Positions 8,655 through 21,700 of a stretch of 64,000 bases of DNA are shown here, in pieces (positions within the stretch are counted from its first letter, which is position 1; the number at the start of each line of letters is the position of its first letter). The notes under the pieces were generated by a model. The model was not told the origin of the DNA. It did not search any database and saw only the letters and a list, made by a program, of their open reading frames with translations. The DNA lies in contig MWBZ01000003.1 in the NCBI GenBank assembly GCA_002069765.1, positions 1 to 64,000 of the forward strand. Direction: 5' to 3'. Made by a program: the position numbers and the translations under genes. The DNA comes from a bacterium ADurb.Bin243. Lineage in GTDB: Bacteria > Muiribacteriota > UBA9980.

Positions 8655-9074
8655 TTATTTAACGATCAAATCTACCCTGAGCCCTCCGGCGATGCTTACT
8701 CTGTCGCCTTTTCTAATGCCGCCGACATTCGTTATAGACATCGCGTAAACGTAAAAGCCCACGTCGCAAATATACCAGTTGTCTTTTATGTCAACGATGG
8801 TCCCGTTCATTTTAACGACGCCGCGGTAACGGTTTTTTTCTATACGCGCGCCTTCCTTTTCGGGACAGTGGGGCGATATCACTCCGAACGTCGAAAAAAA
8901 CGCCTCGTAATGCTCGCCTATTTTAAAAAAATCCAGATGATCGCCGCAATCCACATCGCAGCACAGCAGCTCTTCACCGGTCTTGCTTTCGTGCACCAGT
9001 AAAGATCCCTCATTGGATGGCGAATCTAAATCGTATAAAATTTCAAGTAGTTTTACATTGGATAAGTAACTCAA
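8655..9074 (-). CDS. Hypothetical protein, last gene of the giant-gene operon
   Basis: The 139-residue protein has no signal peptide and no family I recognise. Its C-terminal half is predicted to be beta-rich (GVVKMNGTIVDIKDNWYICDVG, then GIRKGDRVSIAGGLRVDLIV), resembling a small barrel or OB-like fold. Its N-terminal half has CCDVDCGDH and one further Cys. The start is a TTG placed one nucleotide after the TAA of the upstream gene, with AAGG about 9 nt before it, so it should be coupled to that gene. Its fixed position behind the giant and pseudopilin-like genes suggests a linked function, but none can be named. Confidence 0.65.
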   Translation of the reverse strand: MSYLSNVKLLEILYDLDSPSNEGSLLVHESKTGEELLCCDVDCGDHLDFFKIGEHYEAFFSTFGVISPHCPEKEGARIEKNRYRGVVKMNGTIVDIKDNWYICDVGFYVYAMSITNVGGIRKGDRVSIAGGLRVDLIVK

Positions 9075-9075
9075 C

Positions 9076-9744
9076 TTATTTTACCTTCATCTGCAGAACG
9101 TTTTTTCCGTATTTTCCCCTGTTGCCGAACGTGTCGCGCTGCCCAGGATAATCGGTTTCGGGCGGCTTGTCTGCGTCGTGTCTTATGGAGATAAGGCTGC
9201 TTTCGGTAGTGGTGGCAAACCACCACTGGTTCACCTCCGCCACATTCGACTGCTCGGTAATTCTGTAAAGCTTCATAAAATTATCGCCTTCGAAACTCGA
9301 AGAATTCACCCGGTTGACTGCGACGCGCCAGCCTACGTTGAGATTTTCATTTGCGTCAACTTCCAGCAGCGGCGCGTCGAATTCCTGCCTTAAGTAAACG
9401 GCCTTCTGATCCATCTTTGTTCTCTGAAAAGAGCTGCTATTGTGAAGAGCGGCGACTAATTTTTTCTGGACTTCTTCGGAAGACGATTCTTCATCGAGTT
9501 CGGCAAAATTAGAGTCCGACTTGAACGCTTCGTTATTTTTAGCCATATCCAGCGCCTTTCGCATCTGCGAAAGCCTCGAATCCAATTCTTTCTCCCTGGC
9601 GCGTCTGTTTTCGGTGCTATATAGAGTAAAGCCCTTGAAATATACTATTCCAAGTATGGCTATAACCATTATTATACCGAACAGCAACACGCCGCGGCGG
9701 CCATTTTCATGCCTCAGCAATTTAATTTCGTTATATGTTTTCAT
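9076..9744 (-). CDS. Type II/IV pseudopilin-like protein
   Basis: The 222-residue protein has the architecture of a pseudopilin: a short basic leader ending RRG, a ~20-residue hydrophobic helix starting VLLFGIIMVIAILGIV, then an amphipathic REKELDSRLSQMRKALDMA helix. That helix resembles the GspG/H family of secretion-system pseudopilins. The usual Glu at position 5 of the mature protein is absent. The C-terminal part is polar, with several Trp. The ATG at 9742-9744 has GGAG 8 nt upstream and is preferred over a GTG three codons earlier that overlaps the ribosome site. It lies 50 nt after the giant gene on the same strand, so it may help export or anchor the giant protein (inference). Confidence 0.7.
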   Translation of the reverse strand: MKTYNEIKLLRHENGRRGVLLFGIIMVIAILGIVYFKGFTLYSTENRRAREKELDSRLSQMRKALDMAKNNEAFKSDSNFAELDEESSSEEVQKKLVAALHNSSSFQRTKMDQKAVYLRQEFDAPLLEVDANENLNVGWRVAVNRVNSSSFEGDNFMKLYRITEQSNVAEVNQWWFATTTESSLISIRHDADKPPETDYPGQRDTFGNRGKYGKNVLQMKVK

Positions 9745-9794
9745 AATATACACTCCACAACTCTACACTATCCACTCTCAACTATTATTATACA

Positions 9795-12700
9795 CTATCT
9801 CATTTGATATGGCAAGAGTTCGTTTAACGGTTTCACCACGTCCATGAGTTTTCCGTCCGGGCCTTTTTCACTGAGCGGCCCCAGAATCAGGGTTTTGTCG
9901 TGAGTATATCGGGTGGCGTATTTAGAACGCTGAAGCTGCAGTCCGTCAAAATAAACCGACAGGCCCGAGCTGGAATTTACCTTCGGATACATGTAAAGTA
10001 TGTAGCGCTTGCCTTTAACCAATCCGTTGCCTCCGACAGGCGGATAGAAGTGTATAAACACGCGTTTCCATCTGTTAAGGTTTCTTGCGCGCGTTCCGGC
10101 AGTTGAAACGGTTTCGCCCGGTTTGATAACAAAGTTTTTATATTTCGGATGCAGGCGCGGCGTAGACGAAGTTTCATAATAGTTGGTTTCGGTTATGTCG
10201 AAATTATTCGCCTTGTTATTCACCAGGAACGGGACCTTTCCGCTCTGATACGAATATACGTTGCCTAGTAAATCCAGGCCTACCACAAATTTAGTTTCCG
10301 CGCCGAGCGGGGTTCCGTCGAGATCGAACTGTTCAAAAGCTATTTCAGCCCTGTTAGCGCACACTTCGGAAGTGCATATCGGATGATGATTATTAACGTG
10401 GTTCAAAAACGACGAATAGCTTTGAGTCAGGCATTCGCTCTCCAGGCAAGTCATATGCGACGCATGGCCCGGAACCGGATTGTGAGGTTTATCGCAGTAT
10501 TTTTCGAAGTCGATATCGGAGCCGACTTTTATCCAGCCAGAAAGCACGAAACCAGGATGCTTTTCTTTCAGCGCTTCGATTGAAGCGGCGCTGTTATAAG
10601 CATCGATATATTTATGAATGATATCTTTGTCGAGCTCCTGATAGAAGTAAGTGTCCGCAACGCCGCCCCACAATTTGGGTTCTATCAAGCCTACCGCAAC
10701 GGATATCGTTCCGGTCGGATTGCAGGTCGCCGGCGAAAGAGGCGCTACTTTAGACTGATTATCTATATCGGCCTGATAAGTAAGCTGCAATACTACGCCG
10801 CTGGTTTCAACCGTCAAAAAGTGCCTGGATACGCCTTCGTAAAATCCTAAAGGCTCTATATTGGTTATAGAATAAGGAACTTCACCGGAAGGCGGCACAG
10901 ATACCGAGTCCTTAGGCGTCCGCAAGTATGTCTCTTTTGAGCCGTCGGCGTTGATAAAGCTATCTTCGATTTCGACTATGGGATAATTGCTCGGAATCAG
11001 CGCCACCGATGCAGTTTCATGGAAAACGTGATCGCATACGTTTCCGAACCTGTCAACCAGACTGACTGTAATAGTTTCAGGCACCATGCCTTCGAGCCTT
11101 TCAAGCGAGTTATGGGCTTCATCGCCAATTTCAAGCTTGTAAGTCGTGTAATCGCTCTTATCGGCGCTTACCGTCACTTCTTCCGAATCGCTTTCGAACC
11201 CGGCAGTAAGCCTGTTATCTATTATTTCTATGATCGATTTGGTGGATTTGTTTTTATTATACTTCCTGTCCGGAGTCAAATTATTCGATGCGACCATATC
11301 CTGATAATAGAATTCCGCCGCGCCATCGTTAATTTTAATCGAGTTGATCTTATTGCCGCTAATGTCATAGAAACCCCATCCGGAAACAGCCGGATCGTCG
11401 TAATATACCGTCATTCTATTGACGGCGCTATCTTTCGGCGAAGCCTTGAGCGCCGCCATGAACGCTCCGGTATTTGTCATCGGATTGGCCCATCTGTCGG
11501 TCGCGTCGATATGATACTTGGTATATAATCCGGCCTGAGGACCGCTGCCCGGAACTAGATTTCCATTTATGGAGCTGAAAGTTCCGACATCCGATATTTT
11601 TAATTTGCCCGGCGCCGATGAGTGCTCCACTTCTATTTGAATCTGCTGCGAAGGTTTTGCCGTTTTAAACTGTGATTCAATGGTTGAGTAGCCGTATATA
11701 TAAGCGGTTAATGTAGTTTCTACCGTAGCGAAAGTATCGTTATACCATAAAGATGATTTCCTCGTTTTAATTATGAACTGATGCTTATCATAATCTCCGG
11801 CGTTAGACATAAGCTTGATTCTTCCGGCATCTACATAATAAGTAGTTCTGGAAGTGTTATCGGAATAATAAGCTCCGGATATTTTAAACGGATGGCCGTC
11901 GGAGAAATTTCCGGAACTGCCCAGAGCCACGCCGACGGGTTCGGTTTCGGCTGAAGCCACTTCCCATGGATACCAGCCGGAATCATTGATCGGATCCTTA
12001 ACCTTATCGTTCGTATTTTGGGAATTCCAGTATAATTTAGAATTAACCGTTGAATCGTAATTATACCTGCTCAAGCTTTCTCCGTCGATAGAGAACGTAT
12101 GCTCGTTGATAAAACTTACTCCGACGGCTTCTGAATCGGCCGAAGAATATATAAGGTTATCATACTCATCGCGCCTGTCGAAGCCTATTAAAATACCTTC
12201 ATCCGCCTTGAACGAATACATTTCTTTAATCTTGCCTTTTTTAATTTCATCATAAGTCAGCTCGTTGTCGAACTTGAGATGATGGAATACGTTAGGCCTG
12301 ATTTCGATATCGGCCATAGCGTTTTGCGAATATGACGGAGAGCTTATTACTATCTGCATATCCGCCCGCCCGTCTTCGGAGTTTATATCACGGGTTTCAA
12401 AGTAAACTACTGTAATATAGCCTTTCGACCACATCGAATTGACCCCTATAGAGTTAGGCTCGAGCACCGCCATTTTAGTGTTTTCGCTTAATTCGAAAGG
12501 AGCGGCCGTAGTCACGCCGTCTTCGCCGCCCTGATAAATTTGAACGCTCGCCATAGGATCGTTAAAATTACCAGAAGCGTTGGACGTATCGAATCTTACG
12601 AAACCCGAATCGTCGTCGTTTGTGACTATATCGAAGTCTTTATCGGCTGAAACTATATAGAACGTTTGAGTATCGCCCGCTTTAACAAAGGGAGCCCTGT

Positions 12701-15700
12701 AATTTGTTTCGGTCGTCAGAGGAACGTAATCGAGCAACCTGCCGGTAGCGTCGAATTTCATAGTGTCTTTATTTGCAAAAACCAGTTTATACGGCTCCGA
12801 CGCTATGATTTTATATGTTTGCCATGCGTAATCATTATAGTTTCCATCTTTATCATAAGCCCTTACAAATACTCTATAAGTTCCCGCGCGTGTGAACTGG
12901 TTACGTGTAGGATACCACGGAGCTTTAGTAACGATTTCACGGTTACATGTTACATTGACCGATTCTGAGCCGTTGAAATAAGTTATAGTATGGAAATCCT
13001 TATTTACAGGCCAATTCCAGGTCTGCTTACCGCCGACTATTTCAAAGAACCACTCGGTTTTGACTATGCCCGAAGACGGCACAGCATCGTTAATTGCAAA
13101 ACGGTCCCATATATCGGTAGAAAGCTGCGACTTGGTTATCACTACTGAATAATCGGAAGGCAGCCCGGTTCCAAAATCAACGACTGGCGCCTTGGTGTCT
13201 CTCGCCTTTACGGCAAGCGACACGCCGCCGGTCGTGGCTATGTTGCCTTCGGCGTCGATAGCGGTTACCCTGAATTTATAGTGATAGCCGCACGGGCCTC
13301 TCGCTATAGTCGCATAGTAATCCTGGGCGCTGTCGTCACCGCCGTTTTTAGCGCGTATATTCGCAAACGTAGAGATGTTATAGATATTTTTAAGCGCTTC
13401 TTTATCGAAACCGTCGGCGATTACCTTGGTAAGGTATCTTATGAAACCCTTCGTAGGATATTTGTCGTCATAAGTGGCGAGCCAGGAATATGCTCTCTTT
13501 GCGTCCGCGGTATAGGCGGCTCTTATATCGACCATATTGACACCGTTGTCCGTTATTTCAGGCTGCAGGCTCAATCCTATTCTGGGAGCGAAACTCAACA
13601 ATACGCCGTTCTCTTTAGGGCTTATTATCGAAAGATATTCATACGTAGGCCCTGACAATACCCTTTGAGGAGTCACGCTTAAAATATTCTGGAACAGGCT
13701 GCCTGAGTTTATCTTGTAATCCGAAAGATTGTTGTAGCTCCATTCTAACGGGAAATCACCAAGCCAGGTAACGGTGCCGCCAAGATTCAGGAATTTTCTG
13801 AGTGTCGTATTGGCGGGAACCGCGTTATCTATTATATTAAATGGAACGGTTCCATAAGGCAGTAATACCAGAGTGTCCACACAAGTGCCGTCTCCGACGG
13901 CCGTGTTCATTATAAGCGCAAGGTCGGCGTAAGTGTTGATTTGCGTGAAGCCTCGGGATTTAAAGTATTCTCCCAGATAACTTCCCCTGGTGACGTATCT
14001 CCATTTATCCACCCATTGAGCCGCATCAGCGCTGGTTTCAGGATAGAAAATATACTTATATTTTAAATCGTAGAAATCCGGCGTGTACTTGGCTCCTAAA
14101 ACCGAAGCCGGGGTTTTATAGTAGTTGGTTTCCGTCTGAGTCCAGATGCCCGCTACAAAATCATATGCTTCAACTGAATTGATCGTCACGCTTTCGGTGA
14201 CCGAACACTTATTTCCAAACTCATAAGGCACGATATTCAATCGCCGCCATTCTTCATCGGCCGCGCCGTCCGTGATCGAAACGTCCACGTTATACCTGTA
14301 TGATTTTGAATGCCCGTCTTTAACGCCTTTCCAGTGGCATACTACTTCTATGCTGTCGCCGGAGTTGGCGCCGCCGTCGCTCATGTACAGATTGACTACC
14401 GGCGAAGGAGGCTCTGTTCTGTCCGGAGTTACTATGGTTTTTGAGTTAATGCCGTAGTTTCCGCGCGCATCATATCTAACGAGTATTATTTCATGCGTGG
14501 TGTTATCGGAAATATTCGACAAAGTGAACGTCTTATTCGCGCCCGAAAGATCGAGCGTCGGCGAAGGAGTATTGAGCGCGGCCGTAGTGAACGCTACCCA
14601 ATCTATCCATACCGCCATATTCTTTTTATCGAGCGAAACGTCGGATGTGGTGTCCTGCATTTCGATCGAAATCATATCGATCCTTTCGTTGACAGGCAGT
14701 TTCATCATTACGACTTCTTCGGTAGTATTAATAGGTTTGAGCTGCACGGCGTTTCTAAACGGAACGGTTCTATAAACCCTGCCGCTGTCGGTCCTTATAA
14801 GCACTCGATAATCGCCTATAGGCTTGGAAGAAGGTACGGCCAGATCCGAAATATCTCCACGAAGCCTTATAAACATGTTTTTATAATAGTTTGTGTTGAT
14901 TAAAGGATCGAGTTTTTTACTCATCGATACCCTGTCCGTTCCGGGCGTAGATGTTCCCTTGAAGCGAACAAGGCCGTTATTGACTCCGGTGCCTACTTCG
15001 AGCGTCGCGTCGGTTATTCCGACAGCGTTGGTATCTATAAAGAAAGTTTCGTTAGTGCCGCTAAAACCGAATACGGAATTATCTTTTGAAGAATCTATAT
15101 CGAACACGTCGTAACCGCCCGCGTCGTCTTCTCCGAAGCTCGAGTCGCCCGAAAGATCTATTTTGATAGAAGCTTTTTGCGAGTTGACGACATAACCGCT
15201 GGTCGTAACGCTGAATGCCGGCGGAATCGGCGGAACGGTATCGAGAAATACCTCCATCGTATATTCCGGTTCATAGTTACCATAATAGTCGACGCTATAC
15301 TGATATATGGTGGATTTACCTTCGGCCTTTATCGGGCGCGTAGGCTGCGACTGAGTGATCGGCGAAACCCACGGTACGGCAAAAGGAGCATATAAAAACG
15401 CCTGTCCTTCCTGAATGATAGATTCCGGGGGCGGCAGCGGCTTCCAGTTATAGTACGTGAGCGCTTCTTTATCAACCGACATAGTCATACTCGGCGGGTT
15501 TATGTACCAGCCGTTGACGGGGCCTATGCGATCACCCTTATTGATCAGGCCGCCTCCGGAAAGGGCAAAGCTTACAGGGCTATCGCCCGAGCGAACGAAC
15601 TTGATTCTCACTTTACTTACGGCAGGCGTTATGGTTTTATTTCTGGTCGTCAACGTCGCCCTGAACTGGATATACTGGTGTTCGAAAAGGTTAGGCGACA

Positions 15701-18700
15701 TTCCGCTGAATTCAGTATTTTTGTCTATTTTCACGTTCGAAGCCGTGTAGTTCGGCGACCACGGCGACCATGCGCCCGTATCCGGGCTTCCATAACCGTT
15801 ATCCGGGCAAAGCCTGGTATTATAGAAAACTCCCGTAGAAGGCTTTCTGGAATGGTCGTCTTCCCACAGGATATTAGAAAATTCTCTCACGTGCGTTCCA
15901 AGATCTATAATCGGCGAAGTATAAACGCCTTTGAGCTGGTATATTGAAATATCGGTATAGCGCGCGCAGCATATATTGTTATTGCCGAGCGGCGAACCGT
16001 CCTGCCATGAAGCGAAAGTGATCAAACCGTCGGAAGTCGAACAAATGGAAGGTTTAACCTGAGCGCCGTTCTGGTAAAGGTTATTCACTTTCGTTTTGAC
16101 TTCGAACGTTTCATCGGCGTACTTCGAGAAATATATATCTTCGTTTCCGGATTCATTCACTTTTGAATCCCACGCAAGCATTATAACTTCCTGAGCTTCT
16201 TCGTTCAAGCCCACGGTTATGGAAGGGTTCTTATCGATATCCGGCGACAGGGTGACGTTAGTATCGTCGAAAGTGCTTCCATAATCTTTTGATTTAGCGT
16301 AGAACACGTCGTTCGAACCGCTCCATGTCAGATAAACGATCTTATCGTTCAATCCGGCTAAAACCTGAGCGCCCGATATTTTTTCTCCTTCAGCTCCATT
16401 GATAGGAACTTTATCGAGAATTATCGTCGATGTGATGCTTCCTTTTTCGGAAGAGCCTTTGCCGAACATAACATTGCTGTTGCCGTCTTTAGTTAAAACG
16501 CAGGCCGCATATACTTTATTCCCGACACGATCAGCCGAAATACTTATGTTGGAGAGGTCGCCGTCGTATCCGCAAAGCGCGGCGACAATATTAGTATCCG
16601 AAAAAGCGGTCATAGCGTTTACCTTTTGAGTTATTGCCGCAACGGAAAGGTTATAATGTATTTTACCGCCGGATTCCCATGCGATATAAACATGGTTATC
16701 TTTATCAACCGTTATCGAAGGGTTAGCGCAGCCGGTCTGAGCGCCGCTGACGATAACCGGCGTAGAGAAGCTGGTATTCGATCCTACAGGCTCATCGCAA
16801 CCGTCATTCATCGAAAACATTACTTTGCCGCTCTTGATAAATGCCATGTAAGCGCGTTTGGATTTAGACGACGTGACGGCGAATTGTGTGCCTTCGCTAA
16901 TCACGTTTTCTTCGCTGTATTCCGTGGCGTCTTCGTCTTTTGCTATTTTAAAGTAAATTTTTTGAGTGCCCGAAACGTTTTTCTCATATACTACAAGAGG
17001 GTAGGTATTATATTCGCTATTGGTAAGTAAAACAAGTGAATGATTCGAATTGCCCATCGCGGCGTCGTCGCCGGAATCCTCAACGGCTACTTCACCCGCG
17101 AACTTGGATATACCGGTTTTGACGAGACGATGTTTTCCCTGCTCAACGACAAGACAGTATTGATCATAAGCCGTCACGCCCCTGAGAGCGCTAAGCCCCG
17201 AAGTTCCCGTAAATTTGTCGATGTAATTAAGGTTTAAATCAAGTTTTACTACGCTGTTCGCGGCTGTGCCGCCCTGAGTGAAATAAAGGAAATCAGGCGT
17301 TAGAGTTATGTACTGCGGCTTTGTAACACCGCTGGAATACTGGTTTTGATAAACCAGAATATGATTGGTAGGCGAAGATTTATCTATTTTAAATTTTACT
17401 ACGCGATTGTTTAAATTATCGCAAACATATACATCTATGCCGTTAGTCGTTATTCCAACGGGCCCGTTAAGAGCCGCGGGCCCCTGCAATCCGGATATGG
17501 TTAAATTTTTATTGAACTTAATAGAAGTACCGTCGTCTATCAACTGGGCTATATTATTGCCAGAAGTTACCAGCAGATAGTTGGCGTCATAGCCGGTCGC
17601 TCCGTTTGCGGTTATTCCCAGTGACCGCGCCTTGATCTGCACGTCGTCGGTCGAAAGGCTTATACCCGCCGAGTCTACTACATAAACACCCTGCTCATTG
17701 TAATAAACATCTTTAGGCGAGTTATATAAGCCGTTAGAGGACGTTTTAATAAAGCTCAGGTCATTTTTAAGCATAACCACGCGGTTATTCCCCGCATCGG
17801 CCACATATACGTACGCTCCGCCTATAGTGACGCCCATAGGAGACGAAAGCCTGTCTTCGGTGTTTCCGGCCGTTCCGTCGCCGAATTGCGACAACTCGTT
17901 CCACTGGACTTTCTTGGCTACGTCGCCGGTTACAACGATCCTCGCTTTTCCGGTTTCGCAGATATAAGTATAATAACCGTCGGTCGAAATACCGTTAATT
18001 TCAGTAAGGTCGTCGGTAATTATTCCGCCCGGATCTTTATTGTTTTCTCCCATGAATATATCTTTAAAGATCAGATAACCCTTATCGTCGATGTCGAGTC
18101 TTGCTACTCTTTTTTTACCGTTTTCAGAAATATATAAATAGCTTCCGTCGGTAGTGATGTCTCTCGGATCGTTTGTAACGCCCGCATCCGCGTATGTAGA
18201 TCTTAAAGTTAAAGAATTGGATAGATGGAATATCTTATTTCCCTTTACCGAATCGATATTGAGAAGATAAACATTATTTCCGTCGGCTGCCACCCTCAGT
18301 TTTGTCGACAAAGCTTCTCCGCTTAACTCGGCCAAAGGCGTGCCAATAATGGCTAACGATTTATTGAGGGCCGTTAAAGTTCCATTTTTAGTGGTGAAAT
18401 ATACCTTCTGGCTATCAACGGCTATGGAATTGGGACTTTCTACGGCATATTCGGCATATATCCTGCTGAGCGCAAGATCTACTTTTAATATCCTGTTTTT
18501 TCCAGTATCGGCTATATAAACGAATTGGCCGTCAGAAGCGATTCCTTCCGCCTTGGACGCGAGTTCGTTATTTTCCTTGAGTTTAGCCATGCTGGAACTA
18601 AGCCTTATGATATTGTTCGAACCAATATCGGACATGAATATATTTTTTTCGGTCGCCGCTATCGCAAACGGCTTGCTGTACGAAGGGCTGCCGGGATTTT

Positions 18701-21700
18701 CACTGACGCCGCCCCATTCGACGTTATTTCTAAGTCTTATATTGCTCGAAGTTCCGCTGCGTATAACGCTGACTTCTTTAAGCGTTCCTTTAATGAAATC
18801 CTGACGGCTTACCGAAACCACCTGTTGGTTGAGCGTATTCGGAATGCCGCCCTTGATGTATATTTGAAGTATATTTTTTACTTCGGTCTTGTTGCCTGCG
18901 CGGTCGGTTAATTTTACATGAATGTCATAGTTCTGATCGCCCGCCACGTTATCGTTCGGATTTATTTTCCACGACGCGACAACCCATACTTCGTCGCCGC
19001 CGCCGGCATAAGGACCTGTATAGCGCCTCAATTTAAAATCGTTTCCGGGAGTAGCCTGATCGTTATCCGAATCGTAGGTGCTGCCGCCTTCAATGCGTAT
19101 TTCACCGCGCGTAAGGTTGTTGGCGCTGCCCGGATCTTCAAAGTCCTTGACGTCCTGTTCGGAAAGCGATTTTTCATCGAGCCTTATATAAATATTAATT
19201 AAGCCTTCTTTTTTATTGAACTTCGTATCTATAATACCGTTAGCGACCGCTTTGGGGTTGCTTAAGTCGCTCACCTTCGGCGGAGTGTTATCGATAATAT
19301 ACTTGTAATAGTTAAATTTATCGAGATTTTCGGTGTTTTCGGTATTGCCGAGATCGTCGGTAGATTTAAATTTGATCAAGTATTCGCCGTCGCGCTTTTG
19401 TCCGGCGACCAACGGTATATCGAGCGCGCTGTTTTTCAAAAACACGCCTTCGGTAATTTTAGCCATTACGCCGTCGATATCTTTAGACCACCACCACTGG
19501 TAATCGATTACGCCTTTTTCGTTCATGGCAAGCGAAACCGTGGGGAACGTCAAAAAGTAACCGAGGCCATAGTAAATATCGATACCGCTTGGGTTTCCGT
19601 CGATAGTTTTCAGGAAACTCAACTCCACGCTTTTCAGGCTGGGAATATTCGCGGAAGAATCCGTTAAAAACGATACTCTGTACTGTACGAGCTGATTCAC
19701 GTCAAAAACGCCGCCCGGCCTCGGGCTTACTATATCCAGCAGAACGTTATTCTGCTGTACTATATTTTTCCACTCCGTAGGAATAGACATTACGCCATTA
19801 GACATAAAGGCCTGCCTGATTTCAAAACTTAATCCCGAACCAAGAGGTATATCGCCTTTATAACTTAAAATTTTGAGCTTGTCTATGTGGCTGCCCATAT
19901 TAGCCCATGCAGAAGTATAAACGCCTACGTTATTTCCTGTTTTAACCATTCTATGGTTCACAAAGTCGTTGACGTAAATGTCGCCGGAGAAAACCGTTAT
20001 GCCGGAAGGCTTGTTAAAGTGAGTATCATCGATTCCAAGGACGCCGCTTTCGCCGTATTCGCCTTTATAGTTCAAATAAGGATCGAGTTTTATTACTCGA
20101 TGATTGTTCGTGTCCGAAACATAAACCTGATTTCCAGTAGAGAACATTTTAGAAATATCTGAAATATTCAAATGAGAATCGTCTTTATCCGGGCTATCCG
20201 GCACACCGAACCTTATCTCGCGGCCATAATAGGTTTTAACGCTTTGCAGATCGAGCTCCAGTTTTACTATGGTATGGTTATTCAGCAGAACGTAAACGCC
20301 GCTCGCATCCGCGGCGACCGCAATCGGTTTTTTATCGAACAGCATAGACTGGCCCGTTCTTATAAGCTGGCCGTCGGTTTTTTCTTCGTATTTATAAATC
20401 GTCTGGCTGTTGTAATCGGCTATATAAAGCTGATACTTGCTGCCGTCGAAATATGAACATATATCGTAAGGTTGAACAAGGCTCGGCAAAAATACGCTAT
20501 TATCATAAGTGTACTGGATATTAAAATCTTTGCTCCAGATCAAAAGTATTCTTTTTGCAGAACCGCTCGAGTTAACCACATAAACGCAATTTTTAGTCAG
20601 CGCGATACCTTTCGGGTTGGACATTTCATAGTTTTTATTTTCCGACAGATATTTCAGGTTATTATTAAGTTTATAAACTACGCCCTTATTTGTGACATGT
20701 CTGCTCAACACGAAAATATTGGAATCGTCGGAAGCTAAAGCCGTAGGCTCATAGAGCCTTTCTTCGATAGCGGTTCCCGACATGCCGGTCTTACCGAACT
20801 GCCCCTTATACTTCCATAATGCCGAAGAAGTTTTAATTATCTTTTTGCTGCCCACATCGATGAAATAAATATCTTCGCCGTCGGCATAGATGCTTCTGAT
20901 ATCGTTGAGCGGAACGGGAGTTTCGTCAATCACAAATTCCTTAACGAAAGTCAAATAACGGATTATAGGATTGATAAGGAATTTAGAAACGCGCATATCC
21001 GAAGTTTTATGAGCTACGTAAAGATAGTTTCCATCCGAAGTGACGGACCGTATGTCGCCCATAAGGTTTCCCGCGCTCGCAGTCGTAAAATACTGAAATA
21101 CGTTCAAATTTTTATCGAGCTGAACGACCTTATGAACGCCGTCCAGGCCTTTTTCCGCGATGTAAACGTTAGCGTAATCCGCGCTCACCGATACAGGTTC
21201 TTTAATCGGGCTCGCAAATACGGAACCGTATTGAGCGGTAATATTGGTAAGATTGATATTTGTTTTAAATACCCTGTTATTTCCGGTATCGGCGACATAA
21301 ATTTCTTCAGTGCCGAATATAGCCATGCTCATTGGGCCGTTCAAACACTGCGGAGCCGACGAAGGCGAATTAACGACGCCGAACATGGCTTCTATGGTAT
21401 CGCCTATTATCGATGCCGCCGCCGCATTTTTATTGAGCGCGACTCTGAACAGCACATGAAGCTCTTTATCAAGGATAAAAAGCTTGTCGTTAAAAGGAAT
21501 AAAGGCGACAGGCGATTTTAAAATTACCGAAACTGTGCCGCCCGGCATTAAAAATGTATTTTTAGTAGTCTTAAGTTTTCCATCGAGGAATTTTCCAATT
21601 ATGCCTACATTCGAAGCGTCGCAGACATACAGATATTTACTGTCGGCCGAAACATAAACAGGCGTGTTGCCGTTTTCAAGAGCGCAGTCTTTGTTGTACA

